From Galerina marginata (Eukaryota > Basidiomycota > Agaricomycetes > Agaricales > Galerinaceae): a stretch of DNA of 64,000 nt. The position numbers and the translations under genes were made by a program. Under the pieces are notes generated by a model. The model was given only the letters and a program-made list of their open reading frames with translations, had not been told where the DNA came from and made no database searches. The DNA is taken from NCBI GenBank assembly GCA_023014335.1, contig JAECYW010000008.1, positions 1,922,001 through 1,986,000 on the forward strand, written 5' to 3'. Shown here piece after piece: positions 22,501-37,874 of this stretch; within the stretch, counting starts at the first letter, position 1; each line of letters opens with the position of its first letter.

Positions 22501-25500
22501 TCCGGCCTCTCCTTGCCGCCACCCGCGACGATGAGGAATTGCGGAAGAAGGAAATGGAGCTCGCATTCATCAAAGAAAGATCTGAAAGAGATAAATTGGA
22601 ACGGGAAGCCCTTGAGAAATTGAAGATGTCTTTGGAGACTGAAAAGAGAAAGGTCGAAGACGAACTAGAAGCTGAACGCGCCTTGGCACTTGATAAAGAC
22701 TCTTTACTAGAGAGAAGCAAGAAACGGGAAAGCGAGCTCGAGGAGGAGATCACAGCTCTGCAAGCAGACATCGCGACCCTCGACTCCCAATTAATCCGTG
22801 CCATGCGCCTGCAAAAGGAGAGCGAGGAAAAGTACGATAAACTTCGTGAGGCATTCGACCAGGCTGCAGAGCATCTTATTCGATTGGAACAAGGCGAGAA
22901 TGTCTGGACCACGAGGGAAGTTGAGCTTAATGATGAGCTAAAGCGGGCACAAGATGAGATAGAAGCCCTCCAGTCCGACCTTGAGCAACTTAATGAGGTA
23001 TCTGAAGAACTACGAAATCTGGCCATGCAACGCGACGAAGATCTTGTGAGGACGAGAGAGCGGATGGATACAGCTGTGAAAGAGTTGAGAGGTAAATTGG
23101 ATGTCGAGGCTCGAAATAGGTGTGTTCTCTGCTCACATATGTCGTGGCGTAACTAACACCTTTGTAGGGATCTGATAAAAGACAAGTCTGATCACTTGGA
23201 AAACGAGGCGCGTCAGACAAAAGAGCAACTGGCAGAGCTGGGGCGAACCGCGACGGAGTACTCCACAATGATCCAAAAGAAAGAAGACCAGCTTGCCGCT
23301 CTGACAAATCAGCTGGACGGTCTCAAGCAGGAACGCGATGATGCCTCTACCGAAATTCTAGCACTCCGGGCAGACATCGATATTCTTGACGCCCAACTTG
23401 ATGCTAAGAAAAAGGATCACGCTGCCGAAGTGTCCTCCAAAGCGAAGCTGCAGGAGGAAATGGATGAGCTGCGCGCCCTCCTCGCAACGAAGGCGTCTGA
23501 AGAAACGCGTAGATCTGAAGTGGAGAAGAGCAAAGAATTGGAGCTCGTCGATCTTCGTGGTCAATCCAGCAAGCTTCACCAAGAATTAAGCGAGCTACGC
23601 AACTCTTTCCTCGAAACTCATAATAAAGCCAAGTTGGAACTGGACCACACCGTCCGTGAATACACTTCGCTCCAGCACAGTCATAAGTCTCTACTTGATC
23701 GAGAAAGACTTGCTCAGTCCCAGCTTTCCAAAGCCCAAGCTCAGCTGGCTGAAATCGAAAAGGCAAAGCGGTCTATGGATTCCGAATTACTAGCTCTAAA
23801 ATCTCGCCAACATGAAGTCCAGGATCAGCTTGCCGATGCCTTGCGTGTAAAAGAGGTTTGCAAACGCTCTGGTCTCTCACCGGTTTTTCCTATTTACTAA
23901 ATTCTGCCTCAGGGTCTTGAGCGACAACTGACCGCTGCCCAAGATAAATACCGAAATTTCGAAGATGTCGTTCTCGATTTCCAACGTGAGCAAGAGTCTC
24001 GGTTGAAAGATCTCGAAGTTGCTCGCAAGCAATTGGAAACCGAAGTTGCCAAGCGGACCCAGCTTGAAAAGACAGTCTCTACCCAAAAGGCCGAAATCAT
24101 CAAATTGAAGGAACGGAACTCAAAACTCGACAAAGACTTGAACAAAGCACTTACGGATTTGAAGTCAAGGGAATGGGAGGTCAAGCAACTTGAATCTAAG
24201 CAAGACAAAACAATCGTCGAGCATGTTCATGTGCTTGAAGAAGCGAAACGTGTAACGGATCGACAGCTGCAGGAAGCCAGGATGGAGCTAGAAAGAAACG
24301 CTACCTTCATTCGTTCCCTACAAATGGCCAAGTCCAAGATGAACGGCGAGGCTGAGGATCTTTCAGTCAAACATGAACGCGAACTTATGGCCAAAGAACA
24401 AGAGATCAAAGCGCAGGGGAAGAAGACAGCGGAAGCACTTGCGTATGCTGATACTGAAAGGCGTGGCAAAGAGGAAGCCGAGCTTCAGATTCTTCGAGTG
24501 CAAACCGAGTTGCATCAGTCCCGACAACAAGCACAGGATCTGTCTGAACAACTTGTGTCTGTTCAGCGCTCTAAAACTGCTCTGGAAAGTGAACTTGACC
24601 GACTTGCCGAGGATGCAGAAAGCGGCGATTCTCTTGCCAAGCTACAACGACAATATGAAACACGCATCGCCCAACTTGAAAGTCAACTCGACGAATCCGA
24701 ACTGGCAAGAGCCACAGCATCCAAGGTCCAAGATCAAATCGAGCGTAATCACGCGGAAATTCGTCAACTCGTCATGGCAAGCAAGCCTACAGACCGAGAC
24801 TTCCACTCCAAACTTCTTCGCCAGTTCCAGCTCACTGAAGCTGCTATGCAGAAAGAGTTATCTGTACGGACTAGAAACCCCCGGCTCAGTGGTGCAAACG
24901 AGCTCCAGCCAATGTCAGCATCTTCAACACCTAGGAAACTCCTCAACAATTCCAGGACCTGGACCAAACCTGAGGTACAGACGGAGGCTTCTCGCGCAAC
25001 TGACAAACAAGTTGCGGTCCTCAAAGAGCAACTTCAGCTGCTGGAGATCCAGATGGCTGCCTCAGAGCGCGTGAGACGGCATTTGGAGGCCTCTGTGCGC
25101 GAGTTAACGGCACAGCTCGACAACAGTGATGGATCGAAGCACTTCCTGGAGCAATATAAAGCACGGCTACTCAAGGAGAACGCCAGACTATCAGAACTAC
25201 TCAAAGAAGAAGCCGAAGCTCGTCGCACTGCAGAGGGCGCTCGCATAGATGGTGTCCAAGCTGTATGGGCGAAGTTCCAGAAGACCATAGCCGAAGAACG
25301 AGACAACTATGCCCGTCTCGAGGAGTCGCGGAAGGCTCTGGTAAAGTTATGCCTATTTCGCTTTTCATGTAACGTTCTTACCGCATCCCCTAGCTTGTTC
25401 AACAACGGACTACTCAGGGAGAGATAGAGGCACAACGGACTCAATTGCGCGATCTGACGGATTCGAAAAGCCAGCTCCAGAAGGATTTCAACTCGCTAAA

Positions 25501-27438
25501 GGAGCATCACGAGATCCTTAAAATGGATGCAGCTAGTATGTTTGTTAGTTCAAAAACGATATTCCACGATACTAAAGACCGTCTAATATAGATGCCAAAA
25601 AGCAGCTACAAAAACGCGTACAGGATGAACAAGTTGCACATTCTTCATCGTCGGCAGCTCAAGCGGGTACAAAACTCACCAACAAATCGAATAATTTTTC
25701 TCTGACAATTTTCCATAGAACTTAAAACGGTCATTGAAGCTCTTCAGGCCAATGAGCAAGCGTTGCAGGCCCGCTACGAGACAGCGGAGATGGAACGAGT
25801 CAAAGCTGTCAGTGCAGAGCATCAAGGTAAGCAGGAAGGGTGTCATTGTGTATGTCAGAGCTAGAACAATATTGTTCTACAGTTCTTCGATCACTTGCTG
25901 AGGCAGAGAAATCCCTGGCCAAATCCTCTGAAAAATACAAGAAGGCTTTGAAAACCAGCGAGCGCCGTATCCAAGCCCTAGAAACAGAACTTGCCAAAGA
26001 AGGTCGTGAATCTTCAGAAACGACTCTCATTCGCCAGCGCCTTGCCGAGGAGCTAGATGACGAGAGAGAACAGCATCGTAAGGACCTTGAGGAGCGCGAT
26101 TTCACGATTGACCAGACCAGAAAGAAATACCAAGGCATGTATAGCATTTCTCCCATTTGCGAAAGTCTTACAGCAGTATTCGTGCAGCTGAATTGGCGCA
26201 ATTAAGTGAAGGTAAGAAAGAGGGCGATACCTTGTGATACTTGCCCCCTGATATTTCGTTGTAGAGCTTCAATCGCAAAGGGATGGCTTGAGTCGACTTC
26301 GGGAAGAGAACCGCAAACTTCGATCCGACTATGACGCCCTTCAGCTAAGGTACGATGATGAGGCCTACAATAGTGGTGGGTGGGTGAAGGAGAAAGAACG
26401 CATGGAAACGAAGATCTCCGACATTGAGCGGGCTTACGAGGCTGCAACAGGCGCCCAAGCTGAACAACAATCACAAATTGTCGCATTGCACTCTCAGGTC
26501 CGCGAACTCCGCGGCGTCTTGGATGAAGCAGAATCGGATCGGGCATTACTGCAAAAGGCTCGCAGAGCTCTGCAGGCTGAATTGGAGACCATCAAACTTG
26601 ACCATGTTGACCCGTCCAAGATGACCTCCGACCATGAGTTCCAGAGACTCCAGCTGAAGAAGCAAGACCTTGAACGCTCCCTGGAAGAACAGGAAGATCG
26701 CGTCACCAACGCCAACGAACGAGTGAGGAAAGCAGAGACGTTTGCCAGCGAGTGTCAGATTGAACTTGGCAAAGTTCGGGTCGAGAATTCTGAATTGGAC
26801 AAACTGAATGTAAGTTTTTTCGTGTCTCTCTGCGTTATTCTTTGCATAAACATTGTCTGGATTGCAGGCGAATCTTGAAAAACAAATCAAAGAGCTCAAT
26901 GTTCATATTGTTGATCTCGAAACCAAATCATATGCAAGTTCATCACGCTCTGTACCCGGTTCTCGTCGGATAGACAGTCGGATAGAAGAGCTGGCTAATC
27001 AACTTCAGCAAACGAGTAAAGACAGGAGGGAGAGTGGAAGGTTAAAGCGGATACCGGAGAGATCGTTGGACGCTAAGTCTCAACTTGCTGAAAGCGAACG
27101 ACAGAAGGCGAAATTGGAGTCCTATGAGTCGCAAATTCAGGGTATGCGCCAAAGCATGGATACTATGGTATGTCAGTATATTTCAGTCTACCTCTGTGAC
27201 AGAACTATTCAAACTACCTCATGTAGCAAACGGAAGAAAACAACCTCCAAGCAGCCAAACGCCGAGCAGAACGTGAGGCTGTTCAGTATAAGGAGAGAGT
27301 TTTGGGGTTCGTGAACTTGCCACAGTCTTCATATGCTGAAAACTAACCCTGGGATACAGCCTGGAGAGAGAGCTCGAACGATTACACGGTAGACTCGAGG
27401 GGCCGGTATCCCCTGAACGGACAGGACCCCGCAAATGA
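19532..27438 (+). CDS. Class II myosin heavy chain, 2324 aa, 18 exons
   Basis: Actin motor of the cytokinetic ring. Exons: 19532-19708, 19761-19904, 19958-20142, 20191-20693, 20743-20846, 20901-22445, 22500-23119, 23168-23855, 23913-25340, 25418-25535, 25592-25666, 25719-25826, 25883-26134, 26188-26211, 26265-26809, 26868-27167, 27227-27306, 27360-27438; the total is 6975 nt, an exact codon multiple. Visible parts: MNPPKFDKVED-like N-terminal motor sequence, P-loop [10 protein letters not shown], switch [16 protein letters not shown] and the [17 protein letters not shown]1 helix. IQ-like sites follow ([18 protein letters not shown]), then about 1500 residues of coiled coil. Loop 1, between the P-loop helix and [11 protein letters not shown], carries about 60 Ser/Pro-rich residues. 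The donor at 26135 appears to be GC. The tail is longer than that of yeast Myo1. Confidence 0.95.
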
Positions 27439-27756
27439 TTTTTCTGGACGATTGTTGTATTTATGTACTAACGATCCGTACGATTACGATGTGCATGAGG
27501 ACGTTCATCTGTATTACCTAGCACGATATTTATATTCAATACCAGTTTTGGACGGTTACTTACAAAGGCAAACGGGAACCACGGAATCTGTGTTTCATCA
27601 GTAACCATCCTTCATAAATTCTGAGCTATATCCACCCGGGTCGCTGGCGGCGCTTGTCTCCCCCTCTTTCTCTGTACCACCACCCTCAAAGTCCCGTATT
27701 CTCTGCTAAATGTCTTGGAAACTCAGTGCGAAAAGTGGGTACTCCTCATCTTATCT

Positions 27757-29875
<2,119 letters not shown>

Positions 29876-30214
29876 TTTATGCTGGTGTATTGTCGCCTGC
29901 TCCCAACTTTCCTTCCTGCCATATGGGTCCTCGTTTTCGTTTGGTTTTTTATAACACGATTAAAGTATACCGGCTCCTGTGTATTTATTACTTGTTGGAC
30001 AATTCCTCGACCTTGACGTATGTATTTTTGAAGATGGGACCAACATATTTATGATCGTTCACGGGGTATACAAAAATACATGGTACAAAACATATATATA
30101 ACTGGATCAACATAAGCCTGAAAGAACGGACGGGTCAACCCTACCAGCGGTTTCCCAAAAATCAGAATGAAAGTCAGAATTCTTATATCCTGTACGAACA
30201 TCTCTCAAAGCATC
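29876..30214. other. Convergent 3' ends of the Sch9 and MARVEL genes
   Basis: This is the 339-bp interval between two stop codons on opposite strands. It holds AT-rich 3' UTR-like sequence and no credible gene. Confidence 0.5.
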
Positions 30215-31128
30215 CTACGTTAACTTCTCAAATTGAAGGAATTCGCTTCCCCTAGCCCTGTAGAACGTTGAATCAGATGAAGTGAGTTCAGGTCGATAGC
30301 GAGACAAGGGCATTTTGAAGATGTGGTTGTTGCCCTTGGTGTATTGAGATACAGCATATCGCAAGATGAACAGCGTGATTCCGAAGCCTGACAAAGAAAG
30401 AACGGAGGTCAGTAAAACTAGCCTGTCTTACGAGAGGCAGGGATGGCTCACAGATCAAAAAGTTGATCCAAACGAAAGACTTGAGTGCTTGGAGGCTTTT
30501 GCACCAAACACGTTCATCGAGGAATTCTACGGAATTTCCGGTCATCAAAGGGTCATAGAATGCAAAACTAACGAACCAGTCGGAATGGAATCACACTTGA
30601 AGGGAATCTGGCGCCAGCGAGCAGTAGAAAACGCATTGAAAGCTTGGACTGGATAAGCATCAGCACATCACAGAAAAAGAGCTTATGCTCACCAAGCCAA
30701 AAGATACTCAAAATTCCAAATATACCAATTTCCGTCTGCGGCCTTCCAGTATACGAGTTATCGAGAGCAAAGTCAATTGTCAACCTGAGGGTTAAGCTAA
30801 GTAGGTTTAGAGAGCATCCGACAAAAGAAATGCGTACAAAGTGACGACAAAAACGAGCGAAATGATCGAAAGAGCGAAGGGGAAAAGGTCGGCGACATCT
30901 ACAGTTCTTCGTTAGATCCAATTTTCAGCTATATGATCGAGAAACTGACAAAAGAACTCCTGGAAATGGTTGACCTTGGTCGAAAGTGCCAAGACGATGA
31001 TGTCAACAAGAAGGAACGCGACTGGTAAGGTCGGTAACTTGGTTAGTGGATGCTTTTAGCCCTCTTGACAGAGATGCAGCCTTACCCTGGCCAGCAACCT
31101 TCTTTTTGCCTACAGCTGACAAGGTCAT
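30215..31128 (-). CDS. MARVEL-like four-helix membrane protein, 195 aa
   Basis: Exons (minus): 31086-31128, 30950-31021, 30838-30898, 30693-30784, 30577-30648, 30452-30526, 30215-30387; the total is 588 nt. The product has four hydrophobic helices: VAFLLVDIIVLAL, LFPFALSIISLVFVVTLL, TEIGIFGILSIFWLVQAF and FVWINFLICFGITLFIL. A Lys-rich N-terminus and a polar C-terminal tail flank them. This layout and the second-helix region resemble fungal MARVEL-domain proteins of the plasma membrane and vesicles; the exact function is unknown. It diverges from the carrier gene, with 412 bp between start codons, and converges on the Sch9 gene. Confidence 0.8.
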
Positions 31129-31540
31129 TTTAGAAAGAAGTGAAAGAAAAGTAAAGGTGAAGGTAGAGGTGAAAGTCAAAGTCGGAGGAATGTTGTGGCT
31201 GCGATACCGACGCAAGTTTCCATGGCAGCCGACAACGAACTCCAATGCTCTCACTTGCGAGAATCAAGAAATCTTGATGTAAGGCAAACCAAATTTCCCA
31301 TTCATTTGACTTGCTTATGTAGAGTTAAATAACGCGTACGGCGCACCCAGGCTGGATTTTGAACATTGAATATCGAAGGAAGGAAGGCTCATCAGTTCTA
31401 GATGAGGCTAATACGGAGCTTTATGTAAGCAACCCGGCTTTTACAGGTACTTTGATCCGGTACCTCGTCCGGTATGATATAACGGCTCTTCAACTTGCTT
31501 CAGTAGCCATCATCGTCCTAATCGACCTCCACCTCCTGCG

Positions 31541-32859
31541 ATGCCTGCTCAGTCAAAACCAGTGCAACAGCTCACTCCATTTGGTGCAGCTTTAGCTGGT
31601 GCCCTCGGTGGATGCTTCAGCACCGCGTATGTCACCTCGTTGAGGAATAAATATAGCACAAACTCATCGCAAAATTTGTTGGCAGTGTTGTCTATCCTTT
31701 AGATGTGTAAGTGGCCAGAATCTCGCAGTGATTGTCTACCTAATCGGTTCTATGTCCAGTGCGAAGACGCGTATCCAAGCCTTACCATCCGATGCAAAGG
31801 GAAAGGGCAAGGATAAACGGTCCATGAGTTCTGTGATTTTACGGATATACAAGCAAGAGGGTATACTGGGGCTGTACCGCGGATTTGGGGCTACCATGCT
31901 AAATACATTCTCTATGCGTATGCGTCTTTATCCTCGTATATTTCCGCAAATTCTAACTCGGAAACACCTCCAGAATACGCCTATTTCTTCTTCTACTCCC
32001 TTGTCAGATCATCTTATATCAAACGGCTGACAAAAAAGCTCCCTCCTGGTTCTAAACTCCCCCCTCTATCAACTGCAGCAGAGCTACTTCTCGGCGCTGT
32101 TGCTGGTGCACTTGCACAGATCTTCACTATACCAGTTTCTGTCATCGCAACTCGTCAACAAGTGGGACGTCCTGAAAAATCCAACGATTCCGACAAGGAA
32201 ACGGACGATTCCCTCCTGGGTGTGGCTCGCGAAATCATCGACGAGGAGGGAGTCACTGGTCTGTGGCTCGGCCTGAAACCAGGATTGGTGCTGACCGTCA
32301 ATCCCGCTATCACATATGGCGTATTCGAACGCGTCAAGAGTCTGGTTCTCCTTGCAAAAGGTGACGCATCGACCAAAATGAGCCCTTGGCTGTCCTTCGT
32401 AATTGGCGCGTTGAGCAAGACCCTTGCAACGATTGTAAGCAACTCCAAGCAACATTCTGTTGCACCATCGTCTTACAGTTCTGGCAGGTAACATACCCGT
32501 ACATTATGGCCAAAGTGAGAATCCAAGCCCGCAGTGCCGACGCTGAAGAGTCGGTTGCAGAGAAAGAGGGTTTACCTCATTCTCACGAATACCATCATAA
32601 ACATAGCCAGCATGTTGGTGCCCTCGATATCCTTGCCCGCGTCTGGAAACGTGAAGGGTTCACGGGCTGGTATCAGGTAACTATGGATGTGTTGGTTTAG
32701 TTTCTTTTTCCATTAACGAATTTGTTGCAGGGAATGGAGGCCCAAATCACAAAGGCAGTTCTGTCGCAAGCATTGTTGTTTATGTCAAAAGAACAATTCG
32801 AACACTGGGCTCTCGCTATCATGATCTTTGTAGCTCGTCTATCCCAAAGACGGCAGTGA
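31541..32859 (+). CDS. ANT1: Peroxisomal adenine-nucleotide carrier-like protein, 347 aa
   Basis: Member of the mitochondrial carrier (SLC25) family, closest in look to the peroxisomal ATP/AMP carriers (Ant1/PMP47/SLC25A17) that supply ATP for fatty-acid activation. Exons: 31541-31626, 31686-31706 (21 nt), 31760-31917, 31974-32434, 32488-32676, 32731-32859; the total is 1044 nt. Three carrier repeats are visible, with signatures VVYPLDVAKTRIQ, TIPVSVIATRQQ and TYPYIMAKVRIQ. The segment WLSFVIGALSKTLATIVTYPYIMAKVRIQ is typical of the peroxisomal subgroup. The second repeat departs from PxDxxK/R. Assignment to this subgroup is by motif, not by search. Confidence 0.85.
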
Positions 32860-33255
32860 TTATATACCTTGTTATGTGTCTAATCGAGTAGAGTATATAT
32901 AGATAGATAACCCATAGACGCGTTCATGTTGCTACAACTTTTGCCCAAGGAAACCCTGCCCGACCTCAATAATACTCTTTCCAAAATGCAAAGTCACCAA
33001 TAGCCCGCGTTACTCTGTAGAACAGGCTTAAGTACAGGACAAAACCAGAGGGTTGCATGCCTCAGTGGAAAGATAAGATTTCGAGACGTTCATTCATTCA
33101 TCTGGGATACATACAATAGGAACTACAAAGACTATATCCGTAAAACTACATACATATATCGTTAACTACCCGTACAATAAATTATTGAGAGACATTCCGG
33201 AGTTGTAAAATGCAATTATTGGGTGAACTGCAGAATTAATACTCAGTTGGAAAGA
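32860..33255. other. Convergent 3' region, no gene
   Basis: This lies between the carrier stop and the dioxygenase stop. It is AT-rich UTR-like sequence with an ATATATAGATAGATAA simple repeat near 32890-32910. No credible coding sequence was seen. Confidence 0.5.
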
Positions 33256-36200
33256 CTACATGGAAGCCTGATGAGAACTCACTTGAATAATCAAAGAATC
33301 GGGGAAAGGAGAAACGAGTCCTTTCTGAGATATGTATTGGGTCCTTTGTGCACCATGCCAATCTTCGGTAAATCTTGCAAAGGGTTACGATCAGTTTCTG
33401 TCATTGATCACGAAATCGACAACAACTCACCTTGTAAAGGCGCCGGATTGGCCGGGCCCTCGCTGAAGATCTTTGAGGCTCAAAATGGAACCCAGTACAG
33501 GTGGGATGGTCTGAAGACGTATTCATTAGCGGCAGTATTCAATTTTTTTAGCTAGTAATACTTACAGCCTTTAAAAATTCTGGTGTCAAGAACCTGAGGA
33601 ATTTAAAATTGACATCAACGATGAGGCTTAGTACATTTAAATGGAGGCCTACCCGTTAGAAATGAATGTGCTGATCCCACGATCTTTTGATGGTCGCGAA
33701 TAATTAGCGACAGACGGACACGATCCAAAGGCAGAGGTCTAAATCAACGACAGTCAGGACGATCTTCAGAATGTCCATATCTTAAATGCGTACGTCATGA
33801 TTCGCATCGACAATGCTTGCAAATACATTTTCGCCAGCTCTAACGGTGACCGAACCCAGCGGATCGTCTTTTGCGGCCGTTCGGAAGACACCTGCAACCT
33901 ACGGGAAGATAGAAGTGAAAATTCATTCTCGCTGTTGGATCTCGAGGTAGGCTTACAGGAGGGTCCAAGCCTAAAGGGTTTTCAATACAAGGTTTAAAGA
34001 AAGTACTGCATCATGACTTACGTAGGGCCTCATGAACGTATGCCATAACTTTGTCGGACGCGTCCTTGTCTTCTGACTTGACAAGTTTGACGATGTCTGC
34101 ACGAGCGACCTGCTGGTCTTGTCCGACGTAGTAGTTGACAACCGTGGCAAGGACTTGTGAATAAAGCGCTGCAGTGGGCACAGTCGCCGCAATGAACTGG
34201 GTCGCGAACTCAGTCTTGTTCTTGCCAATAGATCGCCATAGCTTTCTCGAGAAAGTGTGCCCATGGTCGTTTTTCATAGCGAAATGGGTTTGCGTGTCGC
34301 TCTGAACACAAATGTCAGCGCACGATTACCTGGCAACAAGAATAAGGCGGACCAAAGAAAACCTGGACAGGTGGTGCTGGACAGTTTCCACCAACGTTTC
34401 GCACTCTTTCCGAGATGCTTCGCGCAATCTCCAGTCATTTTCAGGCTCGAAATTGAGGTATACATATCTGATGATCTAAGTAAGCTCCATGATCTTTCAA
34501 GTACAGATCCTCAACGTACTGAGCAATGTTGGCGAAACGTTTGTAGGTGTCTTGTTCATACCAAACCCCATGTGGATTTGGGTTGGTTTTCAGTGGAAGG
34601 CCCGCCTATTATTGGCAAACTGATGAGCATCTGCATAACAAGCAAACAACAAAGATAAACATACAATTTCTTGCGAAATCCAGTGCACAGGAAGGAGGTT
34701 GATAACATCTTTCACAACATCAACGTACTTGATGGAACTTCCGTTGGCAAACGAGTTCTCATTAAGCAGAGCTTGAACTTTGTTGGCAAAGTAGGTGGAA
34801 ATGTTTGCTTCAGGTTTCGCGAAAATAGAATTGGATAACTCCGCAATCCCCCCAGTGAACTTGGTGCTAGCAGCCACGGTGGCTTTGTGTAAAAGTTCTT
34901 CGCCTTTCGTGCTGTCGGTGGGCTAGATATACGGCTTCATTAGTACGAAATCTTGGCCTTGATAGACATGACAATACCTTAACGAGAAGAGGTTTTACGG
35001 TGGTGAAAAGACGGCTGTCATAAGCAGACAAGTATGAGCCGGTGTCCGTCAGAACACGTTCCACGTCATTGAGAGCAACTACTGGAACAGTGGGTGCAAG
35101 TGGCGTAGGTCGAGTCCAAGAGTACTTCTGAACCGACGCGTCCTTGGCACTTTCGCGAACTTCTTTCAGGAAACTAGGGACCATGAAAGGGAAGTGTGCA
35201 TAGGCGGATCTGGTTGGGTAGTAGTCTGGCAGTGTCCTGAAGAGAAGCTTGGTGAGCAGGCCTCCGTAAGAACCATCTTGGGTATCGTATTGACAGTCTT
35301 GGTATCCCCATGCCGTGAGATTAGCAGCTGCAAGCAATTATTAAGATATCGGCCCCTTGACTGCAGCTTGGTGTACATACGAGTGAAATCCACGGTCATA
35401 AACCGATCACCTCTGGTCAAGCTCACCGCATCCGCCAAAATAGCCCTAGAAATAGTGTATCCAGGGCACAGACCGGCACCTGGACCGGGTATTTTCGTTT
35501 CTTCTGCTTGTAAACCAACCTAAAGACAGGTTAGTCCAAGTCGAACGGTGAGATAACCATAACTATAACTCACATGAAGTTCAAGGTTGTCGATGTCATG
35601 ATACAGTGCTTCTGCCGCTTTCTGTGATGCAAATGAGTATTTCGAACTAACCAGAAGAAATGCTATATAAATTTACGTGAATTTCTTTATCCGGGTTCCA
35701 TTCCTTGAAGGTAGAGTACGCTTAAAAAATAGTGTTAATAATTTACTTCTGCTGACGAATTCGATCTTACGTTTGAGGCCTAAGAACTTCCTGAACTCGT
35801 TCAACTGAAGAGTGTTAGAGTGAGATGGGGGTAGATATAGTGCGATATGTATGGCTCACCGAACAAGTGCCCCATGTCCTAGCTTGCTCGATACCCATGA
35901 GTTCGATGACACGCAATGTTTCTGGGATTCCTCGTGCACCGAAAGCTCCTGCTCGTGCTTCAGTGGCATTGTGGAGGATGTTAGCCAAATCTGCGTCCTT
36001 AAAGCGACCATCATCATCACGTTTGAGGCTAGTAGTTGAGTATGTAAGCTGTTGTATATGTTATCAATTGAGGAAGTGCGTACCTATTGAATGTCCACTT
36101 CTTAACATCCTGGTCCGGGATGAGGTACTTGTGGGCAGCGTGTTTGAAGTCATCTACAGTGGCCTATATTGCGAAAGTCAGTTACAAAACACAAATGGGC

Positions 36201-37874
36201 AAAGAATTAAATTACAATTTTTGGATCTTTGCCCTCGAGGACGCGGTCGAACATTTTTGTTGTCCATTCTGTATCGGGACTGGACAAGGTGGCGTGCCAT
36301 CGGTAGAGGAGGTTGAATTCGACTGAAACGACGTTTCCTTGACCAGTAGGAACAAAGTCATGGCTCAAGTCACGGTAAGTCTGCGAGATTGGATGAGGGC
36401 TCTGGACTACAAAACCGTGACAGGTAGGTGCTTTACCATAAGAGGATTCAGGCGCCAATCACTTCCATCACGAACTAAACCCAAGATGGCGCCAACGTAA
36501 TCTAGGACCAAACAAGTCAGTATTTACGTGTCTCGTTTGCACAAACCAAAGACATACCACCCAGGATAATTTGCATGAAGTAACCGCAATTGACAAGGCG
36601 GGAGCGGTGGAAAATCTCGTCCTCTTGTGCTTGGCGAGCGACAGGATCCGTTGGGAAGGTTTTAGAGAAATTGCCGTTTTCATTGATGTCCAAAAGGCGT
36701 TGGGCGATGAACTAGAAAATAATTGATCAGCAAAAAGGTCAACTAAATTTATGCTGATGTAAAATTAACTCACGTTATGGTTTCGATTGAGGAGCACGAG
36801 AATGGCGCAACTAGTCGGAGGCATCAAGAGAAGTCTGGGATCGGCGAACACGTCGTCCCAAAGTTTGCCTGAGCCATCGTTCCTCCTCACAGTAGCGAGC
36901 TGAGCGTCGGAATTCCCATACAACACGCTAAGATCGAGGTAGCTGCTCGTATCGTTTATCGTCCAGTCCGTGTGATTGGTGTTGAAGATGCTGTGTATAA
37001 CCAGGTCCGCGAAACCAAAGAAAAGAGAAGACATCCCGCCGGGGTGTTCCTTGAATTTGTCTCTCTTGAGCAGCGTATCGAACACGAGACCTGCATCGGG
37101 AAGAGCGGATTTTGCAGCGCAAATGGTAGAGGGAACCGAACGCGCGTAGGGCGAGCCCGCTTGACCAAGGGTCGGCATCAAGGGATTGGTATTATAACCA
37201 TCGGCCGATCTGAACGCATATTTAATGTGCCTTTGGTCTGCGTTGGATGCAGAAGGCCGCGTCGAAACCGGTGGAAGACACAAATAGCTGCTTGGGGGAT
37301 GCGGAAGGTCCTTGTACACTGATGGAAGCAAATTAGGTTCCGTCAACGAGTTTATCCCTGGGACACATGCTCACGGAGGTTTATCACAGCTTGCTGCATT
37401 TTCATGGAAAGGTCAAATTCCTTGGTTTCCGACATTAACACGAGGACGACCTCGAGCTAGATGGCTCTCAGAAAATCACAAACCCGCTAAGCGTTATCTA
37501 CTTACCAGCATTTTCCTATCATCGAGACCAACCCCGCCTAAGTTTTTAATAGCATCCTGGAAAGCAGCCTGAGATAGATTGGGTCAAAGTAGTCCCGGAG
37601 TAAAAATGTTGGCACAAACATGGCTCCTCAATGCCGCTACCATTCGTGGGTTTACTAGTCTGAGGCAGTCGTCCACTTCTTTCTCGAATGTGCCAGTCGA
37701 AGGGCGGGCACCATCTGTATCCAACGGTGCCGCAGATGCCTTGTAGAAGTCGGCCCTCTGGGAGATTCTGCGAAAGAGAGAAGGCATTATGCGGAGAACG
37801 AGTAGGGCGATTATATTAAAGAGAAGGCGGAGGACTAGACGAGGCCAAGCTCGAAGGGGAGGGAATGGAGCCAT
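33256..37874 (-). CDS. Fatty-acid dioxygenase with P450-like C-terminal domain (Ppo/linoleate diol synthase family)
   Basis: Heme peroxidase/P450 fusion that makes oxylipins from linoleate or oleate. Early exons (minus): 37656-37874, 37506-37568, 37375-37456, 36774-37318; then about ten more short exons to the stop at 33256-33258. Visible: the N-terminal FEKEVDD, LLYKDLPHPPSSYL, distal-His segment FADLVIHSIFNTN, DTSSYLDLSVLYG, and the catalytic Tyr plus proximal heme His in LLYRWH (near 36280). These confirm the dioxygenase half. The P450-like half has GVFRTAAKDDPLGS near 33870, VFASIVDANHD, and FLTPEFLKATIPPVLGS. In my splice model the residues before TPEFLK read ISNGFL, so the heme-thiolate Cys expected there is not seen. 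The start is either 37874 (hydrophobic N-terminus) or an internal Met at MPSLFRRISQR. Confidence 0.88.

Noticed and set aside
22457..23026. 189-codon Ser/Arg-rich minus-strand frame
   Set aside because: It is a shadow of the myosin coiled coil, because Glu/Lys/Leu codons read backwards give Ser/Phe/Leu.
24373..25074. 233-codon plus-strand frame inside the myosin tail
   Set aside because: It is a frame-shifted reading of the coiled-coil exon 23913-25340, which is established by phase and heptad pattern.
27710..27756. Upstream ATG at 27710 for the Sch9-like kinase
   Set aside because: It leads to a stop in its own frame, and no splice I tried joins it in phase with the C2 domain; the ATG at 27757 gives an exact codon total.
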